A stretch of 64,000 bases of DNA from Polynucleobacter duraquae (GCF_000973625.1 NZ_CP007501.1:1860001-1924000), one strand, 5' to 3'; positions 46,917 to 56,211 are shown, counted from the first letter of the stretch. Translations and numbers: made by a program. The notes: generated by a model not told the origin, from the sequence alone.

Positions 46917-47351
46917 CTATTTTTCTGAAGTAGTTTGCGGGGTTTTGGAACCTAAACGCAGAATGCCATTTTGGCCACCTTGAAGCGCCTTATGAGCCAA
47001 TTCTTCCAAGCCCTCGCCACGATGGGAGATGCATCGCATCAACATGGGTAAATTGAGGCCCGCCAAAACAACTACGGGGGCATTCAAGCCTGAAAGTGGG
47101 CCCAACGCTTCAAGCTTAGAGGCTACATTAGCTGGGGTGGCACCCATCACATCAGTCAAAATTAAAACACCCTGACCTGAATTTACTCCGTAGGCTGCTT
47201 TTAGAACCCGATCGAAACTGACTTTGATATCTTCGTAGGGCGGAACGTCGACTGCTCTCACTCTCTCTGGCAGCACGCCGAAAGCATGCTCAGCAAAACC
47301 AAGCATTGCACTTGCTACCGGGGTGTGGGCAACTATGACAATTCCAACCAT
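46917..47351 (-). CDS. PTS EIIA component, mannose family
   Basis: A 144-residue protein of the EIIA-Man fold with phosphohistidine His9 in VAHTPVASAM and VLILTDVMGATPANVA. No EIIB, EIIC or EIID of the mannose type is near. In Betaproteobacteria such orphan EIIA-Man proteins, encoded with ptsH and ptsI, are thought to serve regulation rather than transport. It starts two bases after the gshB stop. Confidence 0.93.
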   Translation of the reverse strand: MVGIVIVAHTPVASAMLGFAEHAFGVLPERVRAVDVPPYEDIKVSFDRVLKAAYGVNSGQGVLILTDVMGATPANVASKLEALGPLSGLNAPVVVLAGLNLPMLMRCISHRGEGLEELAHKALQGGQNGILRLGSKTPQTTSEK

Positions 47352-47353
47352 GT

Positions 47354-48295
47354 TTATGCCAATGCCTTTTCAAGCGCGGTTAACCAAAATTTTGGGACAT
47401 CAAATCCACTTTGCTCAGTAATTTCTACAAAACAGGTTGGACTAGTCACATTAATTTCTGTGACGTATGCGCCAATTAAATCCAATCCTACCAAGAATAA
47501 GCCTCGGGCATTCAAAATAGGGGCTAAGCGCTCCGCAACCTTGATCTCAGCATCCGTTAGCGGCATTGCCACTCCCTTACCTCCAGCAGCCAAATTGCCA
47601 CGGATTTCACTACCTTGCGGAATGCGCGCTAATGAGAAGGGCACTACTTCACCGCCAATCAGCAACACCCGTTTATCGCCTTGCATAATCTCCGGTAAGA
47701 ATCTTTGCACCATCAAAGTACGTGCGCCATTCTCACCTAGCGTCTCAACAATACTGGCCAGATTTAAAGCATCTGGCCCAACGCGGAATACACCCATACC
47801 ACCCATACCGTCCAAGGGCTTAATCACAATATCTTGATGCTCTTGATGAAACACCTCAATCGCGCTAAGTTCACGTGTTACTAAAGTTGGTGGAATGAGT
47901 TCGGGAAACTCGGTGATGGATATCTTTTCAGAGTGATCCCGAATGGCGGTTGGATTATTAAATACTTTTGCACCCTGTCGAACCGCTGCAGATAGTAACC
48001 AAGTGGTATTGAGATATTCAATATCAAATGGCGGATCAGTACGCATCATGACTGCGCTGAAAGTATTGAGTGGGCGATCTTCTACAGAGCCCAATTCAAA
48101 CCATGTAGTACCGCCTGGTTTGATGTCGAGAGACTGACAATCTGCCACAACAAAATTATTTCTCCAGAGGATATTGCGACTTTCGCAAAACCAAAGTTGA
48201 TGTCCCGCTTCTTGAGCAACTCGCATCATTGCTAAAGTGGAATCCTTACTAATCTTAAAAGACGCTAAAGGATCCGCAATGAAAAGCAGGTTCAT
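47354..48295 (-). CDS. gshB: Glutathione synthetase
   Basis: GshB joins glycine to gamma-glutamylcysteine. The 313-residue ATP-grasp protein has RTDPPFDIEYL near residue 85, KPLDGMGGMGVFR near residue 158 and the metal-binding EINVTSPTCFVEI near residue 283. It follows gshA by 17 bases and precedes the EIIA gene. Confidence 0.97.
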   Translation of the reverse strand: MNLLFIADPLASFKISKDSTLAMMRVAQEAGHQLWFCESRNILWRNNFVVADCQSLDIKPGGTTWFELGSVEDRPLNTFSAVMMRTDPPFDIEYLNTTWLLSAAVRQGAKVFNNPTAIRDHSEKISITEFPELIPPTLVTRELSAIEVFHQEHQDIVIKPLDGMGGMGVFRVGPDALNLASIVETLGENGARTLMVQRFLPEIMQGDKRVLLIGGEVVPFSLARIPQGSEIRGNLAAGGKGVAMPLTDAEIKVAERLAPILNARGLFLVGLDLIGAYVTEINVTSPTCFVEITEQSGFDVPKFWLTALEKALA

Positions 48296-48312
48296 GTCAG
48301 TATCCGAATAAA

Positions 48313-49611
48313 TTAAGCAGCTTCAGCATTAGGATCAGAGCGCTCTAGCTCCAGAGAGGCCGCCAGTAAGGCTAGACGAGCGACGACACCATATAGATAA
48401 AAACGATTTGGCGGTGCGCTGCCAGTCTTTGCACCTAAATCTGGGATAGAGTTTTGCTCAAATGCCAAGGGTACAAAATGCATGCCTGGGGCATTCAAAT
48501 TCTCATCAGGGCCGCGGTCAGTGTGCACCCGATAGAAGCCACCAATCACATAGCGATCGATCATGTACACCACTGGCTCCGCAACAGCTTCATTGACCTT
48601 CTCGAAGGTATAGACACCCTCTTGAATCAAAACATCGCTTACCTCAAGACCTTCTTTTACAACACTCATTTTATTGCGGTCTTTGCGGTTAAGGTCTTTA
48701 AGTTGCGCGGGGTCACTCACCACCATCACACCCATGCCATATGTACCAGCATCTGCTTTGACAACAACGTAAGGTTTCTCTTTAATGCCGTACTCACGAT
48801 ATTTTTTGGCAGTCTTCTTTAAAACTTTCTCGACAGCAGCTTGTAATTCTTCTTCGCCCTTGCGCTCATGGAAGTTCACATCAGAGCAGCTAGCAAAATA
48901 AGGATTGATCATCCAGGGGTCAATATCAACTACCTTCGCAAACTTCTTAGCAACCTCATCGTAAGCAGTAAAGTGCTTAGACTTGCGGCGGACATGCCAG
49001 CCAGCATGCAGACCCGGCAAGAGATACTGCTCGTGTAGATTTTCTAAGATCGGAGGAATGCCTGCTGATAAATCATTGTTCAGCAAAATTGAGCAAGGGT
49101 CGAAATCTTTCAAACCAAGACGCTGCTTCTTCAAACCCAAACGAGACAAAGGCTCCATCAAGAGGCGGTTGCCATCGGGCAAGTCAATCCAAGTCGGCTT
49201 TTTAATTTCATCAGACAAAGTGCCTAAGCGGACATTAAGACCTGACTGACGCAAGATCGAAGATAAACGTGCAATGTTCTGTAAGTAGAAGGTATTACGA
49301 GTGTGTCGCTCGGGTATCAATAGTAAATTTTTTGCCTCAGGACAAATCTTCTCGATTGCTGCCATTGCTGCCTGAACTGCTAAAGGCAACATTTGGGGTG
49401 AGAGGTTGTTAAAGCCACCTGGGAAGAGATTGGTATCAACTGGTGCAAGCTTAAAGCCCGCGTTACGTAAGTCAACCGAACAGTAAAACGGCGGAGTGTG
49501 CTCTTGCCATTCAAGCCTGAACCAGCGCTCAATCGTTGGGGTTGCTTCTAATACCTTCGACTCAAGATCGAGAAGAGGGCCGCTAAGGGCAGTGATGAGA
49601 TGTGGAACCAT
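48313..49611 (-). CDS. gshA: Glutamate-cysteine ligase, proteobacterial type (ATP-grasp-like)
   Basis: GshA makes gamma-glutamylcysteine, the first step of glutathione synthesis. The 432-residue protein matches the gshA family typical of Beta- and some Gammaproteobacteria (TIGR02049 type), not the E. coli type. Landmarks are SVDLRNAGFKLAPVDTNLFPGGFNNL near residue 45, LLIPERHTRNTFYL near 97 and VKADAGTYGMGVMVV near 268. It begins the gshA-gshB-EIIA-ptsH-ptsI operon; two terminators separate it from amtB upstream. Confidence 0.95.
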   Translation of the reverse strand: MVPHLITALSGPLLDLESKVLEATPTIERWFRLEWQEHTPPFYCSVDLRNAGFKLAPVDTNLFPGGFNNLSPQMLPLAVQAAMAAIEKICPEAKNLLLIPERHTRNTFYLQNIARLSSILRQSGLNVRLGTLSDEIKKPTWIDLPDGNRLLMEPLSRLGLKKQRLGLKDFDPCSILLNNDLSAGIPPILENLHEQYLLPGLHAGWHVRRKSKHFTAYDEVAKKFAKVVDIDPWMINPYFASCSDVNFHERKGEEELQAAVEKVLKKTAKKYREYGIKEKPYVVVKADAGTYGMGVMVVSDPAQLKDLNRKDRNKMSVVKEGLEVSDVLIQEGVYTFEKVNEAVAEPVVYMIDRYVIGGFYRVHTDRGPDENLNAPGMHFVPLAFEQNSIPDLGAKTGSAPPNRFYLYGVVARLALLAASLELERSDPNAEAA

Positions 49612-49629
49612 TTCACCATTGTAAGATTT

Positions 49630-49664
49630 TTTAAAAGAAAGACGCGGAATCCGAGGATCCCGCG
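49630..49664 (-). terminator. Second intrinsic terminator after amtB
   Basis: CGCGGAATCC (49643-49652) pairs with GGATCCCGCG (49655-49664) with one mismatch. On the minus strand a T-rich run (TCTTTCTTTT) follows the stem. It lies between amtB and gshA, after the first terminator. Confidence 0.75.
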
Positions 49665-49671
49665 CTTAAAA

Positions 49672-49699
49672 ACTGGGCAGCTAACCAAAGCCGCCCAGT
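49672..49699 (-). terminator. Intrinsic terminator after amtB
   Basis: ACTGGGCAGC (49672-49681) pairs with GCCGCCCAGT (49690-49699), one mismatch, eight-base loop. On the minus strand the stem is followed by TTTT. It sits 19 bases after the amtB stop. Confidence 0.8.
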
Positions 49700-49717
49700 G
49701 AGGGGTAAAAAAGCTAA

Positions 49718-51178
49718 TTAAGACTCGTAAGCGGACTCACCGTGGGAGCTGATATCCAAACCTTCGCGCTCTTCATCTTCTTTAACGCGCAAGCCAACCA
49801 CGATATCAACCAATTTGAAGGCGATATAAGAAACTACGCCAGACCAAATTAAGGTCACGATTACGCCCTGACTCTGAATCCACAACTGGCTAACGATGGA
49901 GTAATCAGGGGCTGCAGCATTCGCTACATAATCCCAAATACCTGTTCCACCCAAAGCTGGGTCTGCGAACACGCCGGTTAACAAAGCGCCCAAGATACCG
50001 CCAACGCCGTGCACACCGAATACGTCCAAGCTGTCATCTGAACCCAACATCTTCTTGAGACCAGAGACACCCCACAAGCAAACTACACCGGCAAGAACGC
50101 CGATAACGAGTGCGCCCATCGGGCCAACAAAACCAGCAGCTGGAGTAATTGCAACTAAACCGGCTACGCAACCAGATGCAGCGCCCAACATGGAGGGCTT
50201 GCCTTTAGTAATCCACTCAGCAAATGACCAACCCAATACTGCGGCAGCTGTTGCCAACAATGTGTTTACGAATGCCAAGACTGCGCTACCGTTTGCCTCG
50301 AGAGCAGAACCCGCATTGAAACCAAACCAACCAAACCACAGAAGTGAGGCACCAATCATGACGAACACTAAGTTGTGTGGCTTCATTGCTTCTTTGCCGT
50401 AACCCAAACGCTTGCCAACTACGAATGAACCTACCAAACCTGCAATCGCAGCATTGATGTGAACAACGGTACCGCCAGCAAAGTCGAGAACACCCTTCTG
50501 CCACAACCAACCAGCACGCGCTGTGATTGCTTCAAGTGATGCAGCATCTTTGATGTCATCAGGACCAGGCCAGAACCAAACCATGTGAGCGATTGGCAAG
50601 TAGCTGAAAGTGAACCAAAGAATAACAAACAACACGATTGCAGAAAACTTCGCGCGCTCGGCAAATGAACCAATAATCAAGCAGCAAGTAATAGTTGCAA
50701 ATGCAGCTTGGAAGGCCATAAATACATACTCAGGAATCACAATGCCTTTACTAAACGTTGCGGCAACTGAATCTGGAGTAATACCTTGCAAGAACAAACG
50801 ATCGAGTCCACCAATAAATGCACCGCCTTCAGTAAATGCAAAGCTGTATCCATAAAGGGACCACAACACGGTGATCAATGCAAATACAAACATACACTGT
50901 ACGAGCACAGAAAGAATGTTCTTGCTACGTGTCAAACCGCCGTAGAACAAAGCCAAACCAGGCAATGTCATCAAGATTACCAATGCAGTACACACTAGTA
51001 ACCAAGCTGTATCAGCCTTATTAGGAATCAAAGCAGGAGCGGCTACAACTGCCGCTGCTGCTGCAGCTACTGGCTTTGCTTCATCAGCAAAAGCTGGTGA
51101 AGCTACCATCACGCTAGTTGCGCCAATAGCCAAGGCCATTGCGCTTCCAGCTAGGAGTCGTTTCATCCAAGTTAACAT
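49718..51178 (-). CDS. amtB: Ammonium transporter AmtB
   Basis: AmtB conducts ammonium across the inner membrane and is blocked by GlnK. The 486-residue precursor has an N-terminal signal peptide (MKRLLAG to ASPAFA), an alanine-rich spacer, then eleven membrane helices. Landmarks are NKADTAWLLVCTALVILMT, the pore histidines in VHINAAIAGLVGS and DVFGVHGVGGILGALLTG. The ATG at 51178 is chosen because AGAGAGG precedes it by six bases; a longer frame to 51349 would overlap glnK and is rejected. It lies 13 bases after glnK. Confidence 0.96.
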   Translation of the reverse strand: MLTWMKRLLAGSAMALAIGATSVMVASPAFADEAKPVAAAAAAVVAAPALIPNKADTAWLLVCTALVILMTLPGLALFYGGLTRSKNILSVLVQCMFVFALITVLWSLYGYSFAFTEGGAFIGGLDRLFLQGITPDSVAATFSKGIVIPEYVFMAFQAAFATITCCLIIGSFAERAKFSAIVLFVILWFTFSYLPIAHMVWFWPGPDDIKDAASLEAITARAGWLWQKGVLDFAGGTVVHINAAIAGLVGSFVVGKRLGYGKEAMKPHNLVFVMIGASLLWFGWFGFNAGSALEANGSAVLAFVNTLLATAAAVLGWSFAEWITKGKPSMLGAASGCVAGLVAITPAAGFVGPMGALVIGVLAGVVCLWGVSGLKKMLGSDDSLDVFGVHGVGGILGALLTGVFADPALGGTGIWDYVANAAAPDYSIVSQLWIQSQGVIVTLIWSGVVSYIAFKLVDIVVGLRVKEDEEREGLDISSHGESAYES

Positions 51179-51191
51179 TTTGAACCTCTCT

Positions 51192-51542
<351 letters not shown>

Positions 51543-51555
51543 TCAGAGGAAGGAA

Positions 51556-52398
51556 TTAGAAAGTTTTTGTTAAGGAAATTAAGCCAGTAGATGCGCCCTG
51601 ACTTCTTGTTGATCCCCCGGAAGTAGAGTTATATGCATAAGTGTTGCCGTATGTTGCTCCGGAACCCTTTTTAAGATTTGTACCAACATAAGCAATAGAC
51701 CCAGATAAACCACCTCCAAAATCTTTTGTTAAACCAAGCTTATAGTCAACGTAACTTGGTGAGGGCTGCCCCGCAGCTAATGTTTGACCTGCAATTTTTT
51801 GATATCCTACGTGAGCATTTAAACTTATTCCATACATTCCAGTGTCGTGATTAACTGTAAGGTCAGGATAGTATGAGCCATTACTATTTGCAGTACCGAA
51901 AATATTAGTTACTGCATAAGAGAATTTTAAAAAGCCAGTAGTAGAGCCCAGGGTAAAGTTTTGTGCTACATACAATTCAGTAGTATTTGGATTGGTTTTG
52001 GTAGCAAGTGTTCCAGAAGTTGGATAGTAGTATTGCAAAACACCAAGATCACTCGCAAAACCTTCACCGATTATTTCTTTTTTGACACCAGCATACACGT
52101 CCATCTCTATTGAAGATGACTTAGCAATTGCATAATCTTGATTTGAAACCCAGCTAATTGATGAGTTCCAGTTACCAATATAGAAACCGCTCTCGTGAGC
52201 GTAGTCGAAGCCACCTTGAATCGCTGGTTTAAAGTCTGTCTGCGTTAAACCACGGTAAACATAGTTATTGGTAACTGTAACGTTAGCCGTAATTGGGCTT
52301 ACTTCTGGAGCTGCGGCGGGTGCTGTTTGTGCAAACGCTGATGTTGCAAATAAGCCAGATGCTACGAGAGCGATGGCTGTCTTTTGAATAGTTTTCAT
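51556..52398 (-). CDS. TorF family putative porin (outer membrane protein)
   Basis: A 280-residue outer-membrane protein. A signal peptide (about 1-23, ending SAFA) precedes VTNNYVYRGLTQTDFKPAIQGGFDY, the start of the Gcw_chp (TIGR02001) family, and it ends in a C-terminal LTKTF typical of outer-membrane beta barrels. In Betaproteobacteria such genes often precede glnK-amtB, so uptake of nitrogen compounds is a reasonable guess. The upstream region has NtrC-like sites. Confidence 0.88.
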   Translation of the reverse strand: MKTIQKTAIALVASGLFATSAFAQTAPAAAPEVSPITANVTVTNNYVYRGLTQTDFKPAIQGGFDYAHESGFYIGNWNSSISWVSNQDYAIAKSSSIEMDVYAGVKKEIIGEGFASDLGVLQYYYPTSGTLATKTNPNTTELYVAQNFTLGSTTGFLKFSYAVTNIFGTANSNGSYYPDLTVNHDTGMYGISLNAHVGYQKIAGQTLAAGQPSPSYVDYKLGLTKDFGGGLSGSIAYVGTNLKKGSGATYGNTYAYNSTSGGSTRSQGASTGLISLTKTF

Positions 52399-52510
52399 GT
52401 ATTGCTCCTTGCTGTGTGAAATGAAAAGGGGATGAATGCTTTATTGCATGGAGTGATAATGGATCTTGAAGCTCTCTGAAATTTTTTGAAATTCCCCTAA
52501 ATAAGGCGTA

Positions 52511-52527
52511 TGCACAATTTTGGTGCT
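52511..52527 (-). promoter_or_regulatory. NtrC-like binding site upstream of the porin-glnK-amtB operon
   Basis: TGCACAATTTTGGTGCT is a near-palindrome that matches the enterobacterial NtrC consensus TGCACC-N5-GGTGCA in both half-sites. It lies 113-129 bases before the porin start, a usual enhancer distance. No good sigma-54 -24/-12 element was found between it and the gene. Confidence 0.65.
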
Positions 52528-52543
52528 TGGATGTGCCCCATTT

Positions 52544-52560
52544 TCGTTCATTTTGGTGCA
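52544..52560 (-). promoter_or_regulatory. Second, weaker NtrC-like site
   Basis: Minus strand TGCACCAAAATGAACGA: the first half-site is perfect, the second poor. Its centre is 33 bases, about three helical turns, from the stronger site, a spacing like that of tandem NtrC sites at E. coli glnA. Confidence 0.45.
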
Positions 52561-52661
52561 CATGCAGCATTTTTTAGCTAGGTTCGCCTGTTTTGAGCCC
52601 AACAACTTAAAATACATTCTGTATCTTTTAAGCAAATTTCAATAGAACGGCGGGCGGCATT

Positions 52662-52916
52662 ATGCAAAAACCAGGCGAAATCCTAGAGCAAATCCAGCGT
52701 ATTGCTAGTGATATGCAAAACAAGGTTGGGGATGCTATTCGTAATTCACCAGCGCAAGAGATTGAAAAGAATGTGCGCGCAATGATGAATCAAGGTTTTC
52801 AGAAAATGGATTTAGTTACTCGTGAAGAGTTTGAGTTGCAATCTAAAGTATTGACCAAGACTAGAGAAAAGCTTGAAGCTCTCGAAGCTAAAGTTGCTGC
52901 CCTAGAAAAGTCTTAA
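52662..52916 (+). CDS. ubiK: Accessory factor UbiK family protein
   Basis: UbiK (YqiC) assists aerobic ubiquinone synthesis as a small trimeric helper of UbiJ in enterobacteria. The 84-residue protein has the BMFP domain: an N-terminal amphipathic part (EQIQRIASDMQNKVGDA) and a C-terminal coiled coil with FDLVTREEF-like MDLVTREEFELQSKVL and LEALEAKVAALE. It stands alone on the plus strand, divergent from the porin operon. Confidence 0.92.
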   Translation: MQKPGEILEQIQRIASDMQNKVGDAIRNSPAQEIEKNVRAMMNQGFQKMDLVTREEFELQSKVLTKTREKLEALEAKVAALEKS

Positions 52917-52928
52917 GCAGAATTTTTG

Positions 52929-52956
52929 TTTCATCTGGAAATTATTCCGGATGAAA
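52929..52956. other. Long hairpin shared by the 3' ends of ubiK and the lipoprotein gene
   Basis: TTTCATCTGGAA (52929-52940) pairs with TTCCGGATGAAA (52945-52956) through twelve pairs, one of them a G-T wobble, with loop ATTA. The stop codon of the leftward lipoprotein gene is partly in the loop. No T run follows on either strand, so it may be a 3'-end stabiliser or a weak terminator. Confidence 0.55.
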
Positions 52957-53517
52957 CTCATCAAAGAAGTTTGAATACGCTTCTTCAGAGAAAAATGTTT
53001 TGGCATCCACTCGCGCTGGTGCAGTATGTAAAACCGAGATCTGATAAATCCAAACTCCATTATCTGGTGTCATTCTGGTGATCCAACGGACGCGCATCGA
53101 CTGCTCTACTCTGCCAGAAGATGGAAACTCTAAAAAATAATCTTTAGTAGCTACGCGCTGTTTATTTGCAGTCCGATATAGAGCATCAACACCAACAGCG
53201 GTTTCCTGGTTTACATTTGCACGACCAAATAAATTACCTTGCACCTGCTCTAATAAATTAGGCGCCAAGCTAGCCTGTTCTTTGCTCAAACGAATCGCAC
53301 TCACCGAATAAATATCATCCTCAATTTTTACCGCTTCCAAGGTTTGTGGAATTTCTTGATTTTGATAAGGTAGTCGTCGATCAATCTTTTCAGGCTTACC
53401 TGGAAAGAGAGCGCTATAACCCTCTTGTGGAGACTGCACAGTCCGCCAATCTAATTTAGGACTACAAGCAGAAAGTAGAAATGCAAGTGCCAGAACTACG
53501 CCAAACTTTTGAAGCAT
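52942..53517 (-). CDS. Predicted lipoprotein of unknown function
   Basis: A 191-residue protein with a lipoprotein signal peptide (MLQKFGVVLALAFLLSAC, lipobox LSAC with Cys18). The mature part has no recognised domain; a repeated pattern of short beta strands (GYSALFPGKPEKIDRRL, YFLEFPSSGRVEQSMRVRW, GVWIYQISVLHTA) is seen. The frame runs upstream into lipA, but the ATG at 53517, five bases after the lipA stop, starts the signal peptide and is preferred. It may be co-transcribed with lipB-lipA. Confidence 0.8.
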   Translation of the reverse strand: MLQKFGVVLALAFLLSACSPKLDWRTVQSPQEGYSALFPGKPEKIDRRLPYQNQEIPQTLEAVKIEDDIYSVSAIRLSKEQASLAPNLLEQVQGNLFGRANVNQETAVGVDALYRTANKQRVATKDYFLEFPSSGRVEQSMRVRWITRMTPDNGVWIYQISVLHTAPARVDAKTFFSEEAYSNFFDEFHPE

Positions 53518-53521
53518 AAGT

Positions 53522-54538
53522 TTAGATAACACCTGCACTGTGTGCTTGCTCATCAGCATGATAGCTAGAGCGCACCATCGCGCCCACAGCAGCATGTGAG
53601 AAGCCCATTGCATAAGCTTCTTCTTCAAAATACTTAAAGACATCGGGATGCACATAGCGACGAACCGGCAGGTGATGTCCTGAAGGAGCTAAATACTGTC
53701 CAATAGTCAGCATATCAATATTGTGTTCACGCATATCGCGCATGACTTCTAAAATTTCTTCGTCAGTTTCTCCTAAGCCAACCATTAAACCGCTCTTGGT
53801 TGGAATATGCGGGAAGCGCTCTTTGAAATCCTTTAGTAACTTTAAAGAATGTGCGTAGTCAGCACCGGGTCGCGCCTCTTTGTATAAGCGCGGAACCGTT
53901 TCTAAATTGTGATTCATCACATCAGGTAAACCTTGCGGCGCATGCTCTGAAAAAATATCCAAAGCTTTATCTAAGCGACCACGAAAATCTGGCACTAACA
54001 CTTCAATGCGTGTATTGGGGGAGAGATCGCGTGACTGAGAAATGCAGTCAACATAGTGCATTGCGCCACCGTCACGTAAATCATCGCGATCTACACTAGT
54101 AATCACCACATAATTTAATTTCAGAGCAGCGATCGTGCGCGCTAAATTACCCGGCTCTTTTGTATCTAATGGATCTGGTCTGCCATGGCCCACGTCACAA
54201 AATGGGCAACGACGTGTACATTTATCACCCATGATCATGAAGGTAGCCGTGCCTTTACCAAAGCACTCGCCAATATTAGGGCAGCTTGCCTCTTCGCAAA
54301 CTGTGACCAACTCATTTTCACGAAGAATCTTTTTAATCTCAGAAAAGCGAGAATTTCCAGAAGCGGCTTTTACTCGAATCCAATCGGGCTTTTTGAGCAC
54401 TTGCTCCAAAGGAATAATCTTGATCGGAATGCGTGCAGTTTTCTCGCTCGACTTCTGCTTACGTGAAGCATCGTAGTTAAGATCCTGGCGACTATTACTA
54501 GTGGCGGTGGTATCGAGGTCCGGCTTATTGGTGGTCAT
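53522..54538 (-). CDS. lipA: Lipoyl synthase
   Basis: LipA inserts two sulfur atoms into octanoyl groups on lipoate-dependent enzymes. The 338-residue radical SAM protein has the auxiliary cluster cysteines Cys81, Cys86 and Cys92 ([12 protein letters not shown]) and the radical SAM motif CTRRCPFC (Cys107, 111, 114), plus [12 protein letters not shown]. Its start overlaps the lipB stop by four bases. Confidence 0.97.
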   Translation of the reverse strand: MTTNKPDLDTTATSNSRQDLNYDASRKQKSSEKTARIPIKIIPLEQVLKKPDWIRVKAASGNSRFSEIKKILRENELVTVCEEASCPNIGECFGKGTATFMIMGDKCTRRCPFCDVGHGRPDPLDTKEPGNLARTIAALKLNYVVITSVDRDDLRDGGAMHYVDCISQSRDLSPNTRIEVLVPDFRGRLDKALDIFSEHAPQGLPDVMNHNLETVPRLYKEARPGADYAHSLKLLKDFKERFPHIPTKSGLMVGLGETDEEILEVMRDMREHNIDMLTIGQYLAPSGHHLPVRRYVHPDVFKYFEEEAYAMGFSHAAVGAMVRSSYHADEQAHSAGVI

Positions 54539-55179
54539 AATGAAATCAGTTGCTTTTGCAAATGCCCCAAAAGGGTTTGGCTAATAATGTCTATATTGTC
54601 CTTGATCCCAAGAGTTTGCATGTCCACCGTCCTTAAGCCCTCATACCCGCATGGGTGAATACGGGCAAAAGCAGCTAAATCGGTAGATACATTTAGGGCA
54701 AGCCCATGATATGAGCACCCCTTGGAGACCTTAAGACCCAAGGCGGCAATCTTGGCACCTCGATACTCTGCTTGTACTGAACTCTCATGAGCAATATAAA
54801 TACCAGGCGCGCCAGCATGTCTTTCTGCCCGAATACCAAAATCTGCCAAGGTATTAATCAAAGCTTGCTCGATTCGAGAGACAAGCTCTTTTACAAAAAT
54901 ACCCAAACGTCTCAGATCAAGTAGCAAATACACCACGATTTGCCCAGGTCCGTGATACGTGATCTCACCACCACGATCAACCTGCACTAATGGAATTTGA
55001 TTACTAGGGGAATGTAAATTGTCTGTATCTCCAGCCAAACCTAAAGTAAAAACTGGGGGGTGCTCAAGAATCCAAATTTCATCCGGGGTGTCACCACCTC
55101 GTTGCTGCGTAAAATCCCGCATCGCTTGATACGTTGACTCGTATTCAGCCACCCCCAAATGTTTTACTAAAAAACTCAT
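54535..55179 (-). CDS. lipB: Lipoyl(octanoyl) transferase
   Basis: LipB moves octanoyl from acyl carrier protein to lipoyl domains. The 214-residue protein has [18 protein letters not shown] near residue 69, the catalytic lysine in [12 protein letters not shown] near 148 and the cysteine in [14 protein letters not shown] near 177. It lies nine bases after the DUF493 gene, the usual order in proteobacteria. Confidence 0.97.
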   Translation of the reverse strand: MSFLVKHLGVAEYESTYQAMRDFTQQRGGDTPDEIWILEHPPVFTLGLAGDTDNLHSPSNQIPLVQVDRGGEITYHGPGQIVVYLLLDLRRLGIFVKELVSRIEQALINTLADFGIRAERHAGAPGIYIAHESSVQAEYRGAKIAALGLKVSKGCSYHGLALNVSTDLAAFARIHPCGYEGLRTVDMQTLGIKDNIDIISQTLLGHLQKQLISL

Positions 55180-55188
55180 GCAAATAAT

Positions 55189-55458
55189 TTAGAGGACAAC
55201 ACTAACCAAGGGATGCGTGGATAAGGTGCGATACAACTCATCTAACTGCTCTCGACTAGTGGCAGTGATTGGCAATGTAATGCCTAGATAATTTCCATCT
55301 TTTGAGGGTCGCTGCTCAACCTTACTCTCATCAAATGTAGGATCAAATTGACGGGCAATGTGCAAGATTGCAGGTAGGTACTCTGGATTGGACTTACCCA
55401 TCACCTTGATTGGAAACTCTGATGGGTATTCAATGAGGGATTTTTTATCTTCAGTCAT
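55189..55458 (-). CDS. DUF493 (YbeD-like) family protein
   Basis: An 89-residue protein of the DUF493/YbeD family, with an ACT-like fold. It has IEYPSEFPIKVMG at the N-terminus and the ending LDELYRTLSTHPLVSVVL. It precedes lipB as in many bacteria. Function is not established. Confidence 0.92.
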   Translation of the reverse strand: MTEDKKSLIEYPSEFPIKVMGKSNPEYLPAILHIARQFDPTFDESKVEQRPSKDGNYLGITLPITATSREQLDELYRTLSTHPLVSVVL

Positions 55459-55494
55459 ATTCTTTTAACTTTTCTATTAACTTTTCTATTTACT

Positions 55495-56211
55495 CTATTG
55501 ATTGCGATGATCAGGCATACCCAACCAAGCGCTAGTAATGATGTTGCGAATGCAATGTAAACGTCGATGGAAAAAATGATCGGCACCTGGCACTACTTGT
55601 ACGGTTAACTCTTGAGGACGCGCCCAATCCAAGACATCGATCAAGGGAATAGTTTCATCCAACTCGCCATGAATCAAAATGGTATCAGCAGGCACAGGTG
55701 CTAAGACCCATTTACCAGCCGCACTACCCACCATGACAAACCGCTCAGCTGGGCGTCCTAGCTCTGCCAAGCGCTGAACCAAATGGGTGCCAACAAAACT
55801 GCCAAATGAAAAACCAGAAACCACCAAAGGCAAAGTATTGGCAGTCTGTACCCACGCCTGTTGTGCAGTCGCCTCAAATTGATTCCAACTAGAAGGGGTA
55901 CGCATCCAATCAGTGACGTGTAGCAAGTCTTCCATCTCGCCAACACCGTCATCATGCACACCGGCAGTAGCCCCTACTCCGCGAAAATTAGGGCGCACAC
56001 TAATGTAACCCAATTGATTAAAGGCGCGTGCCATGGTTTGTGCAACTTTGTTATCCATCGTTCCACCCATCAGTGGGTGTGGATGCGCAACCAAAGCTAA
56101 GCCTCTCACCGGAAAATCAGGATTATTTTTTAATTCATCTGGTAGATCAATTGACATTTCAATTTGACCCACAACACCTTCAATATGAATTATTTTTGTG
56201 CGGCTATTCAT
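55495..56211 (-). CDS. Alpha/beta hydrolase
   Basis: A 238-residue soluble hydrolase of the COG2945 type. It has VAHPHPLMGGTMDNKV near residue 41, RPNFRGVGAT near 73, the nucleophile elbow GFSFGS with Ser135, an aspartate in HGELDETIPL and the histidine in PGADHFFHRRL. The substrate is unknown. It lies between the 2Fe-2S protein and DUF493-lipB genes. Confidence 0.9.
   Translation of the reverse strand: MNSRTKIIHIEGVVGQIEMSIDLPDELKNNPDFPVRGLALVAHPHPLMGGTMDNKVAQTMARAFNQLGYISVRPNFRGVGATAGVHDDGVGEMEDLLHVTDWMRTPSSWNQFEATAQQAWVQTANTLPLVVSGFSFGSFVGTHLVQRLAELGRPAERFVMVGSAAGKWVLAPVPADTILIHGELDETIPLIDVLDWARPQELTVQVVPGADHFFHRRLHCIRNIITSAWLGMPDHRNQ

Noticed and set aside
47286..47837. Open frame of 183 codons on the plus strand across gshB and the EIIA gene
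   Set aside because: Antisense to two genes with clear motifs; its translation shows no recognisable domain.
52524..52540. Possible sigma-54 element on the minus strand (TGGGGCACATCCAAGCA)
   Set aside because: A GG-N10-GC spacing exists, but the -24 part reads TGGGGC and the -12 part AAGC, both poor, and it overlaps the NtrC-like site itself.
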